Source of the DNA: Cryptomeria japonica
Taxonomy: Eukaryota > Streptophyta > Pinopsida > Cupressales > Cupressaceae
Reading direction: 5' to 3'
NCBI RefSeq assembly: GCF_030272615.1
Contig: NC_081410.1
Coordinates: 257,035,533 to 257,099,532 of the forward strand
Length of the DNA: 64,000 nt
Shown: one piece after another, positions 36,484 to 46,989 of the stretch
How positions within the stretch are numbered: position 1 is the first letter of the stretch
How the letters are laid out: every line of letters starts with the position of its first letter
Translations under genes and position numbers: made by a program
The notes under the pieces: model-generated
Databases searched by the model: none
The model's input: only the letters and a program-made list of their open reading frames with translations
What the model was told of the DNA's origin: nothing

Positions 36484-37686
36484 TTGTCAATTTGGAGGAA
36501 TTGATTACATGTTGCATTGATGTCAATACTAGCTGCTTTGGCTTCTTTACCAGTATCCTTTTGGTCCCAGTAGGTTGATTGGTTTCTAGCTAGTAAGATC
36601 ATGATAATCCGGTATACTCCAGTATACTTTGGCTTGTGGAATTGGCTTAGATCTTCTATTCATGCTACTTAGATTCATGTTCATTAAATTGGTAATGATT
36701 TGGTGATCGGATGCTATCTTATATGCTGGTAAGCTTAGTTTGTTGATCCGGTGAGGGTTTTACTGGCATAGCTTTGTTGAAGATCTTTTGATATTATGCA
36801 TAATTGGTGTTGGTACGGCTTCTAGTAGAGATTTAGGATGCTAATGGTGATCATGTTTGAGCCTTGGCTCATTGGGATCATTTCTTTAGCGTGTGTGGAC
36901 CTAAATTGGGTCCGGTTCTATCTAGGTTATGGACCGGCTTAATGTAACGTGTTGTTGCGACTCCTCGATGTGTTTCTGGGATGTCTTATGGGTTGGATGA
37001 TATTTGTTTGGTCTTAGGCTGACATGTTTTATAATTATCTAATTGTTTTATTGTCTGGTGACCAACCTTATTGTTTATGGTTGAGGGTTTGTATATATAT
37101 ATGTATGATCTCATTGTAAATCATGATGGATAATTGATGGAATGGTATAGGAGCGAATAATGTAATAATCATTCATGTAGAGGATTTGGTCGATCATTGG
37201 TGATTGAGTTGGTTTTATGCAAGAGGTTTAAGTCCTCTGATATTGAGCTTAACTGCAACTGTACTCAGGTATTGGAGATGCTATTATTGCAGTTCATTAT
37301 TCCTTCCGTATTGTAGTCTGGATTCTTATGTAGTTAGTGAGACTCCTTTTGTAATGAGTAGTGTGCTCTAGGTTATTGGCCTTCCTACAAGTGCAGGCCC
37401 CTCAATTTGTAATCACATACTTACTATAGAAGTATTATCTAACTATGGGTAGGCTTCCCACCATGGTTTTTCCCTTTACCAGGGTTTCCACATACAAATC
37501 TTGGTGTCATGTGGATGGTATCTATTCTCTAATTGTTGCTTGTGCTTAATTGGTATTTTTGCTATTTTGGTAATTGGTTTATGTATTATGGTATTAAATT
37601 CTTAATTGCTTAAGGTTCCAGTAATTTGGTGACAACTGATTCACCCCCCCTCTTAGTTGTCTTTCAATTATTTGAACTTTCTAACA
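36484..37686 (+). repeat. 3' LTR of copia D
   Basis: Direct-repeat partner of 30753-31954; ends TTTCTAACA, followed by target duplication CTCCT. Confidence 0.9.
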
Positions 37687-38745
37687 CTCCTTCCTCCACC
37701 TAAGCTACTTATTGAAGCTACTATGAAGAAGCCAATGGTTGCATCATCTTCCTCAAGTGGGCAACTTTGTTTAATTCTTGAGATTCCTAAAGTTGTGACT
37801 CCCTTGTATACATTGTCTCCAGGTAGAGACATTCCCTTCTAGTCTTATGAAGGTTTTTATTTTCAAGGAGAGGCTCCTATGCCTCCACACAAATTTGACA
37901 CTGTCTTGGGTGTGACAATTCAAGACCACTCTCAAGAATGTTCCCTTGATGCTTTCAAGCTAGGTGGAGACCTTAGTGAGGACATAAGGGTCAATGCTTG
38001 TGAGAAATTCATGAGAAATGATTATTTTATTAATACAAATCAATTCCAACTATTTATGATAAGAAATATGGTGGATATAAGGGAAATAAGAAAGGGCATT
38101 AAAATTGATAGTTTGAGGGAGGATGAAATACATAGAATGAAGGATGAACTCCTAAGAGTTGCAAAGGAAAAGTAGGCTATCATGACCCTTGAAATGGGGA
38201 GAAAAGTGGTAAAGAAGATTGGTGTGCTTCATCTTGAGGGGTGGGACATTTCTTCTGCAATTTCTTTTGATGCCTTACAGAGAAGGAATGACATTGATCT
38301 GTATACCATGGATCCTGAATAGAGGCAAAAGTTGCACTCTAGCATTATTTTTTATGATCATTTGGATCAACAAGTCATTTGTTATTTACATCCAGTTACA
38401 AGGAGGCCAACATTAAGTCATGAAATGGATAACTTTTTGGTAGTCTAATTGTTAAAAGGGTGGCTAATAACTCTGCTACAGAAGCCATATATATGACCAT
38501 GAATATGACATGATTTGCACACAAGGTTGCAATGAATATTGATGAGGAATCTCATATCTTGAGAGATAGGGTCAAACAAATTGAACATCCATTATATTTG
38601 GGGCCAACATACAAGCCTCCTACCCTACAAGAATATCCTTATGAAGAAGGTATTAGATTAAGAAGAGACCTAGCTTGAGAAAGATTAGATATCTCAAAGA
38701 TGAACAATGAAATTGATATATTAACATCAGATGCTTTAAGAATGG
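37687..38745 (+). pseudogene. E protein, second part
   Basis: Continues from LPPPKLLIEAT. After a low-complexity S-rich piece, 37879-38175 reads FMRNDYFINTNQFQLF and then, across a stop, GRKVVKKIGVLHLEGWDISSA (38200-38260). F has FVLDDQFIKSKEFKSFL and GRQLLVEAGIIVFPGWDLSAL in the same order, a convincing match by eye. The end, SDALRM at 38727-38744, joins in frame to EKKEITKMTL at 44614 when unit F is removed. Confidence 0.65.
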
Positions 38746-39763
38746 CGTTGGTTCCCAAAACCACAGATTGGAAAACTTAAGGGTTTGCCAAATCCTCAAC
38801 TAATCCAATTAGCTTTGGCCAATGAATAGGGATGGTTGAAGACCAAATCCCTCTGCACTTAAGGCTCCACTGAACCTAGGTGGGTATACCTCTCCCTCTC
38901 AAGCACAAAAAGAGTTATTCAAAGTGGATTTAAGATTTATGGTTAGCAAATGCAAAACTGGCAAATGATTGTTCTGTAATTATACTTTATTATGTGCTTT
39001 AAGTGAATGCTTTCGAAAAGAAATGAAAATGATTATGATTGTATCTTGAGAATAAGATGCTTTCAAGATTTAAAAGAAATATGAAAAGATCAATTCATAT
39101 AGGGTTTGGGAAGAATGTTTCTCTATCAAGGACCTTAAATGCATAACAAACCAAGACCTTAAAAGATAAATAATAGACCAGTGCCTCTATCCAGGGATAT
39201 TTATGACATTTTGTGGACAAGAGATCCTATCAACTCCAGAGACAATATTAATCATCAAATATGAAGGTTTTAGTATGCGTTACACAAACAATAAAAACCC
39301 TATCTCACATTTAATGTAACAGCATGTGATGGCACATCATAGCAAATCAAATGACAGATTTATCAAGAGGACAAAGATAACTTATCAACACAAAAGTATG
39401 CACAATATCTACAAAAGAAACATCAAATCTTGTATATTAATCCTTAGGAAATGATTGCATACATAAGATGTACTTAAAGATACTCCATTACAGTCTGTTT
39501 GCACAAAAAATACTTCTTCCTCCTATAGACTTCCTTGATACATATAACTTACAGCCCTTACAGGCAACAGTGATTGTTATTTTTCTAAATTTTCTAAAAT
39601 CTTCTATCCTAGATCCTAGATATTTTTTACATACAAAATGACTCACTATAAGTATGTGAATCAATAGTCATAGATGAAAGGATGCACCCTTTCATGTTGC
39701 TAAACTAAAACCTAACTAAAACCTAACATCCAACTACTTAATTGTTAAGGTAACATAGGACAA
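38746..39763 (-). other. 3' region of unit F
   Basis: AT-rich sequence after the F stop codon with no ORF and no match to the upstream part of F. It contains scattered AATAAA-like signals but no clear polyadenylation site. Its outer end, read on the minus strand, is GGGAACCAACG. Confidence 0.4.
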
Positions 39764-42700
39764 TTATAAAAAACATGAGAAATAAAAACTTGAATTCTTT
39801 GGATCCAGCCTCTTCCCACATTTTGTGATGTGCTTAAGGTAACCTTCATCTTTGTATGTAATTGCATTAAATATGGTATCCCTGAGTGCCATCTCCATCT
39901 TAATCAAGTTCTCTAATTGGTCAATTGTTTCATTCATATCTAGGGTATCTGCTTGGGTGACACTGAGAGTTGCACTAAGTAAAGCCTTACACTCTAAGAT
40001 CCATGCACTTTTATCCTTGATAATCCCTACGTTATCAACCAAACTAGGAATCTCATTCTGCATAACCTCCTGGCAATCCTGGAACTCTTCCTTCAACTCT
40101 TTAGTATACTTCTCATGAATTTCAATTAATTTTGTTATCCTTCTGATAGTCTTTTATTTCAATGCCTTATCTTGTAATAACAAATTGAGTCTGTCATGAA
40201 TCCTTAGGTTAGAAACCAAATTATCCATGTTATTTTGATGCACACCCCAGAACTCATCCAAAACCTTTTCTAAATTTTTATATCTCCTTGTCATGAACAC
40301 ACAGGCAGCATCCGTCCTAATAGTTTTCATTTTCTTCTTCATCTTATTTTGTTCCAAGGCTAGCTTCTCAAACTTCCTTTTCCATTGGGCACTAGAATCA
40401 TTGATTTGTGGTACTGGATGTCCTCCTCTTTTCAAAACTTCTTCATATAATGTTTTGTATTTATGCTTTTCAGAAAGTTCCCATTTCAACTGAGCCTTAT
40501 TAAACCTGGAAATGTCAATCCCTATATCTACAGTGACCATAGGATCCACCTCTCCAACTTTCAACCTCATCATATGACCGAAAGCCTTATCTACATCTAT
40601 TATCTTAGGTCTCTTATTGGGAGGGTATAAGGCCCATAAAAACATTTCTTCCTCATTTGGATCATACCTTGATCCAATAAAAATATATTTTAGTCCTTGG
40701 ATATCCAATTTCATATCCCTATTATCCAAGTGCAGCAAAGAATCAAAAATAAACAAGGCACTCAAGTCCCATCCTGGAAACACAATTATACCAGCCTCCA
40801 CTAGTAATTGCCTCCCCTTCTGTGGGGTCATATTCTCAACTTATGTATTGATGTCTTCCTTCAACCTCCTCTTCATTTCTGGTTCATTCTCAGGGGTAAT
40901 ATTTGGCACTGCTTCTCTTAATTTCTTACCTTTGAAGTGATACAAGAATGATTTGAACTCTTTAGATTTAATGAATTGATCATCTAATACAAAAGTGGTG
41001 TGCTCAATCATTCTATCATATATCTTTGCATTCAAGATTGTGATTAACTTGTCTTGTGCATCAGGATCTTCTTCTCTATTAAGTACTTGTAATTTTGACA
41101 CAACTTCATTCTCCCCTGAGTTACTTTCTGCACATTTCTCTTCTTCATCTTGGAGGTCCTCCAACCTTCTTTTTTTCTCTTGTAACCTTCTCTCCAAATC
41201 TTCCATCACATCAATCAATTCTTCCACTTCCTTATTTCTACACAGATCTTCCATATCATCAGTAAAATGGATATAACCTTTCAGGGCCTGCCCTCTCCTG
41301 CATATGTTTATATATCCCTCAGGACCATAATTCTTCCTGGGTGTGTGTAACAACAAATTGTATTAATCTGCTAACTTTCTGTCAATGGCTTCATAAGCCC
41401 TAGTTGATACAATCCTGAAATCTCCAAACTCCAAAGTCCCTAGAAAAAAGGCTTGCTTACGTGCATCCCTAAAGTGACGAGCATTGGAAACACTAAGTTG
41501 TCTAACAATTTCTAAAAATGCAATACAATCAAGTGTCAGTTTAGGCAATACATATGGTGAACCCCCAAAACTAAACACTCTAACAAAAGTGAAATTGGAA
41601 CAGGAAAACCAATCACCCCAATTATGATTCACTTTGGTGTTATGGTGCTCCAATGGCCAAAGAAACTTATTAATGGTTTTTGAAAAGGATCCTTCAATAG
41701 TTTCAATGTACATTCTGAACAAGGGTTTGATGAAAAATTCTTCAAACTTCACATAATGGGAACTCACATACCTAGAATCCCATAAAGAAATCCATAGTTG
41801 CACAGGTTGCTCCTGTCCGTCCTTTCCAAACTGGTTTACTCTCAAACCCTCTAGCCACAATCCTTTGAATTGACCATAAAACAATATTATACACATTAAC
41901 AGAGAATAGTGCTTGAAATACTTATCAGGATTGTTTTTCAGGTTCAAAAAACCCTCATGCAATTTGTCTGCCAAATATGCAGCGAAATCAAATGCTCTTT
42001 ACTCATGCCTCTGGATATCAGCTACCAAAACCAACAATCCCATTCTTGCTACATCTGGAGCCTTGACTCCTCCCACCTGTCCACAAGCCATGTAGGTATA
42101 TTGGAAATATTTCTTGAAAATGTTAATATCGTAAGGCGGCCTATCCTCCTCTGTCAGCCTTCCCTTTTCAGCCTTATGAAACACCAAATTCCAACCCTGA
42201 TATGTGGTGTCCATCTTTCTATATTCCTCCTCCAAATCATCAAAAGATAGAGGCACCTCCACCTCATAATCTAAACCAAAGACTTCTTGAATTGTTGTTG
42301 CTACAAAATGAATGAAAGCAGTCTCGTCGAGCAACAGGATGCATCTTTTGGCAGCATCATAGTTTCTAACCATGAGCTTGAGCAAGTCCATATTTACAAA
42401 CACATTGGGGACCGTTAGTTTACCTAGACTAGTGCTCCATGGGTTAGAGATAGGCATTGGGTCATTTCTCCTTATGTAATGGAATAGGAACAATTCATGT
42501 CCTCTCACTCTAGTCCATACATCGCCAATCTCTTTGTACCTATCCTCCAAATGGCCATGAATTGGCAAATTGGTGTTCGACCTTCTAGACTTAGATCCTG
42601 GAGAACTCATCTGATCGATCATATCTTGATTTAGATTCCTTTGTTTGGCAACCTCCCCTACCTTTGATTTTTTAGATGTATTACTAGATATTTTTGTGAC

Positions 42701-42769
42701 TTTCCTTTTTCCTTTTGCACTCGAACCCTCCATTTTGCAAATCCTTTGTTTTGTACTCTGCAACTTCAA
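39764..42769 (-). pseudogene. F protein: ~1000-codon ORF of unknown function, four in-frame stops
   Basis: Five open stretches (42769-41999, 41974-41363, 41356-40841, 40831-40154, 40096-39764) share one frame; the four stops between them are all TAA. A second ATG at 42733 begins MEGSSAKGKRKVTK. Parts in order: basic, NLS-like N terminus; helical region with VATTIQEVFGLD; KLHEGFLNLKNNPDKYFKHY plus hydrophobic LLMCIILFYGQF; a W/F-rich part (FVRVFSFGGSPYVLP); a coiled coil with LERRLQEKKRRLEDL; GRQLLVEAGIIVFPGWDLSAL; a second coiled coil and a leucine-rich tail. No catalytic motif is seen. Homologous to E and, more distantly, to ORF2 of A, B and C. Alternatives to test are plant mobile domain (PF10536) and Transposase_28 (PF04195). 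Confidence 0.75.
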
Positions 42770-42834
42770 TTATCACTCCAGAGATATCAAACCACTTTTT
42801 GATTAATTTGTGAAAAACAACATGCATGGGAACC

Positions 42835-42842
42835 CATATATA
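42835..42842 (-). promoter_or_regulatory. TATA box of unit F
   Basis: TATATATG on the minus strand, 66 bases before the first ATG (42769) and about 100 before the second (42733). A similar TATA lies upstream of the E ORF. Confidence 0.45.
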
Positions 42843-43049
42843 AGTTCATTCTCTATTATAGCTAACATCTGGAAAAAATCCTAGTTAGATTTGCTTCGTA
42901 CGATTTTAGGCTTGTCCATTGCATGCATTAAATAATGGTTGTCATATCTGTTTTCACACTAGATTTCTCAATGGCTAACTGGCGTAACTCGGCCCAAAAA
43001 TTTAATTTTTTGGCACCACCTATAATGTACACCTCTTTAATTCCTTTAT

Positions 43050-44280
43050 TTGTCCTTTTGATCGGTGTATGTCACCCCGACAGGTCCATCTTCATGTCTC
43101 ATCAGTACATGTTATGCCTATGGATCCATCTTTCTTTCCTCTATGGCATTATGCCCATCAGGTATAGGCATAACTCACTTTATGTCTATCTGATGAGCCA
43201 ATGACATTGACTTCATACTTGCACATCCTTTTTATTTCTCTGGGCTATCGACATACATTTCCCTGACAGAACCCCTGCTAGCATCCATCTCCACTTTCTC
43301 ATCGGGCATCTGGTATAACAAAAATGTCTCTTCCCGATGAGCCGATGATATCTTGATGACTTCGGCTTCGATCGGTGTAACCTATCCAATCAATTCTCCT
43401 TTTTTTTTGGCTTTTCTTTTTTTTTCATGACCCATCGGTATAACTCTCCCTGATACACCCACCTTCGGTTTCTACTCTTACTTAATTCATTGGGTATCGA
43501 CCTAATTCAATTTATGTCCCTTTGATGCCCCGATGACCTCAACATTTCAATCCGCATTCTACCTAATCTTTTTGCTTTATCGGTATAACTCTCCCTAAAT
43601 ACCTCCTTGTAATTTATCATTTGCTATAACAACCTCATTGGGATTCGGCATAGCATAAAATTCCTCCTCCCGACGTCCCGATAAGTCTTCAATGGTGTTA
43701 TTTTGTCAGTATAACTTATACCGATATCCCCACAGGCACTTTTATCTTCATCGGGGGTTAGAATAGCCTTTTTCTATTCCTCTCGAAGTCCTGATGTTAC
43801 TCTGTTGCACTTTTATGCTTTATACCTCCAGGTCAACTTTATCAGTATGGTTAATGCCAATGGTTCTGCCTTCCGATTCTCCATGTCATCGGGGATCGAC
43901 CTAACTATTTTTGCACTATCCCAATGCAGTCCTTTTCTTTGATGGACCTGCCTTCAGTTCCCTTTAGTCATCGGGTATCGGGATAGAGTTTTTTTATCAT
44001 TACAAGTCACACTGATAGCCTCATTGGCTATCGGTATAACAAGTTTTACACTTCCCCAATAAGCCGATGCATGCCGATAGAAAACACCCTCCTTCTGCCT
44101 CATCAGAACAAGCTATCCTGATGGTATAACTTTCCCAAGAGTGTGCATCATGTTGAATATCATTTAAGTGCTCCAATGAGTCTACCTTCTGATTTATCAG
44201 TAAATATTATGCCGATAATCCTTCTTTTGCTTGCCAATACTATTTCATTAGGACTACTTATGCCGATAATTGAAATTTTG
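43050..44280 (-). repeat. Degenerate ATCGG/CCGAT tandem array upstream of F ORF
   Basis: On the plus strand three submotifs recur in fixed order: ATCGGTATAACTC, then CATCGGGTATCG, then CCCGATGA. For example A at 43579, B at 43636, C at 43672, A at 43707, B at 43748, C at 43783, A at 43840, B at 43888, C at 43920. The composite unit is about 110-190 bases and repeats roughly eight times with decay. CpG-containing motifs stand out in the AT-rich surroundings, and the submotifs are partly complementary, so the array can fold. Confidence 0.65.
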
Positions 44281-44613
44281 CAGTTTTGGACAAGTGAGCC
44301 ATCCACCATGAATAATAGTGATCCCAGCTATCCCACAGGTTCTTATACATACAGGAAAATAATCTTATACTATACCATAATGACTTCTCCACTAATAAAT
44401 GCTCCCATACTGGATTCCTTGTGCAGTCTATACTCAATGCATGCCCTTAGTGTTCCCAAGTGATACCTTGACATTCTTGAAACAACTGATCCTTAGAGAA
44501 CTTTACTCATGCTAATAAGGTTCCTGCACATGCAAACCAATAGTAAATGCTCATATGATAGGAAAAAAGGCCTCCATATAGCACTAAATGTTTTGTAAAA
44601 ATATGTGCTAACA

Positions 44614-45257
44614 AATGGAAAAGAAGGAAATCACAAAGATGACTCTGGCCTTACTTGAGTGTAAGTTCAATGCAATTCTTGACCATGCAGATGCAACAGG
44701 GATGAACTCAGAGAACTTTTAGGATTTTATCAAGAGCATTTAAGATGGAAAAAGTTCATTGCTTGTTGTATGTCTTACATGAGCAAGACAATCAATGTAT
44801 TGGAGATTGGTCTAGTTAAGCCTATCCTTCCCTATCTACATGATATCACAATGGAGTTTGAATTAGATCTCAAGGTGATGAAATAAATTTTCATCACTCA
44901 CAAGATCTATACTCAGAGAATCAAATCAAAACTTAGGAGCTTTCAGTATCATGTCACCAATCATATGCCAATTCTATTTGACATGGAAAGGAGTAACCTT
45001 AAAGGAGAAATTTTTTGAGGTCAAAATCATATTGGAAGGCAGAAATCAAGACCACTTTGGATCCTATGCTGGTTGATATCTTTTCTGATGAGACACAGAT
45101 ATTGAAGAAATTAGAATCATACAAGGATGCATTGTCATGGTTTCACAATGGGATGACTAGAATGGAGGTGGCCAAGAATGAGATAAATGATGAAAATTAC
45201 CAACAACACATTGGGAGACTTCAACACTATAAGCAGAATGGACTGGGGGCTCTTTGA
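44614..45257 (+). pseudogene. E protein, C-terminal part
   Basis: Resumes in frame as MEKKEITKMTLALLECKF, aligned with the MTRRYKNLEKVLDEF region of F. After several stops and shifts the last piece (45015-45257) has DETQILKKLESYKDAL and ends QNGLGAL with TGA, matching the leucine-rich coiled tail of F (NETIDQLENLIKMEMAL). Confidence 0.6.
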
Positions 45258-45901
45258 TTCTCTTCTCTTTTTGTCTTTATAATTTTAAAATTTTGGATAT
45301 TTGTATTGCCTACCTTTTTTGAAATTTTGGTTTTCATGTTTTCTTGACTTGTATAGATAAAAAGAGATATTAGATTTGGTTAGGTGACTTGTCTATGCCA
45401 TTTTTTAAAAATTTTGAATTTCATCTTCTTTATTTAATACATATCTTTTGTAAAAATATGGCAAGCTATTCTTTGTCCATGTGCATTCAATAGGTCTATA
45501 GGATTATCTAATCCTCTAGTTTGATAAGAGATCTCATGTGAAGAAAAGAGTTCTGCATCATCTATAACCTATGTAGTAGAGAAGGAGAATGTTTGTCCCT
45601 GTCAAAAAATCCAAAAAGTTATTTGTCCTCTTCTGTCAAGTAGTCACCTAACACTTTTTGGAATTGTAAAAGGCCCAAATTTTGTTGCATCCTTATTTTT
45701 TCTATAAAAGCGTATTCGAGGCCTTGTGTCAAGTCTTTAGGTTTAGATTAGAAGTATTAATTGACCATTGTAAAATCTTTTTCACTAAGAGTGATTCTGC
45801 ACACAAAAATTCCATAGGTTTTGCAATATAGTACTATTACTAAATCCATGTCCTATTTGTAGTCTATTTGCAATAGATATGTGAAAGTACTTTGTACTTA
45901 T
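45258..45901 (+). other. 3' region of unit E, with TATA-like box
   Basis: AT-rich, no ORF. CTATAAAAGCG near 45711 is a TATA-like box, and AATAAATC near 52982, beyond insertion C, could be a polyadenylation signal. That is the order found in an LTR (promoter, then poly(A) site) and would fit unit E being a large LTR. Confidence 0.35.
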
Positions 45902-46843
45902 TATTAGAATAAAAGATCAATGAGAGGGGGAGTGAATCAGTGATTTGTTGGAAGTCAAATCCATAAACTTTTTCTTTATCCACTGGTTAGCAATGTATAA
46001 TAGGAAAGAACATAAGCATGCAATAAATAAACCACAGATCCACAACATTGAAATCTTTACGTGGAAACCCAGAAAGTGAAAACCATGGTGGGGATGGAAC
46101 CCACAATATTCATATACTATTGCCAAGAGTAAAAAAATACTGCATAGATGGGGAATGCACTTGCATTCACGCTCATTATCTAGAGCTCACTGCTCAAATA
46201 CAATGACCCAGAAGGCTATAATCTTCAGGGAAGTCTCACTAACTTAAAATTTGATTACAATGAGAAAATACAATGAAATGAACTCTGAGATAGCATCTGA
46301 CAATGTAGAAATGAGTTTTGGTTAAGCACTAGATCTCTGACTATACCCGCTCTGCAAATACTATGTTTTTGTCTAAGTCAGCTACCTGATTATCTATTAA
46401 CCAAATGTGCATGTGAAACTATGCTCAATCACACAAAAATGGGTCACCACAATAGTATTACACCGAAAATCAATTGCCAAATCAATCTTATATATCTGGT
46501 CTTAACATAAAAGTAATCCCCTTCAAGTCAGCTTCAGGAAGTGTAACGTGTAGTCACATGTCGGGTTCAATCTCAAACAAAACATAGCACTGGACCAAAA
46601 TATTATAATCACCCACTTTCTAAGGATCTTTCCATTCACCAAGAGCACGAGATCAACCACCAAAGTCACCACAGTCATTGGAAGTCATTACCGAGATAGC
46701 CATGTTTTACCGGTTAACTCTTGCTTCCAAATACGATGAATTGTGATCACTGAATCGAATCACCAAGAAGAGTTGCCATTAATGACAACCATAGACCAAT
46801 AAGAAGCTATTGGAATTCACTAGATGAGTGTCATTTTCCAACA
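45902..46843 (-). repeat. 3' LTR of element C
   Basis: Direct-repeat partner of 51975-52918; plus-strand start TATTAGAATA (decayed TGTTAG), end TTTTCCAACA. Confidence 0.9.
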
Positions 46844-46856
46844 ATCTCCCCCTTTG
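46844..46856 (-). other. Polypurine tract of element C
   Basis: The complement of ATCTCCCCCTTTG, directly next to the LTR. Arms GTTGCCATTAATGACAA (46772-46788) and TTGGCATTGATGGCAAC (46854-46870) pair at 15 of 17 positions around it. Confidence 0.85.
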
Positions 46857-46989
46857 GCATTGATGGCAACACCTATGAAAAATGACTAACTGTAGAAACC
46901 TATACACCAGAACAAGAATAAACAATTCTAAGAGTCCCCCTTAATCCAAAAATATGCATCACCAAATTGTACACTCCATACACAATCAG

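Larger units (their letters stand above)
30753..37686 (+). mobile_element. Element D: full-length copia retrotransposon
   Basis: LTRs 30753-31954 and 36484-37686 (about 1.2 kb each), primer site, gag, pol and polypurine tract in the copia order. Target duplication CTCCT at 30748-30752 and 37687-37691; removing D restores the E frame from PPSREL to LPPPKLL. The extra G-rich tracts after pol and the ATTGATGTCAA motif in the LTR resemble the SIRE/Maximus lineage. It is a possible source type for the enzymes that moved A, B and C. Confidence 0.9.
38746..44613 (-). mobile_element. Unit F: 5.9 kb insertion carrying a ~1000-codon ORF
   Basis: Flanked by AATGG on both sides (38741-38745 and 44614-44618), with outer ends CGTTGG and GCTAACA on the plus strand, consistent with a TG...CA element with one decayed base. 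Removal restores the E reading frame exactly. I see no internal direct repeats long enough to be LTRs and no polymerase. So F is either a giant solo LTR that contains an ORF or a small element of an unrecognised kind. Its size equals that of unit E once the insertions in E are removed. Confidence 0.7.

Noticed and set aside
43050-44280. CRISPR-like repeat array
   Set aside because: Repeats are degenerate, of uneven spacing and made of three submotifs; no uniform repeat or spacer length and a plant context.
38746-44613. Unit F as a DNA transposon with terminal inverted repeats
   Set aside because: The similarity of the two ends (CGTTGG and TGTTAG) is only six bases and is expected of LTR termini; the 5-base duplication fits an LTR integrase; no transposase motif is seen.
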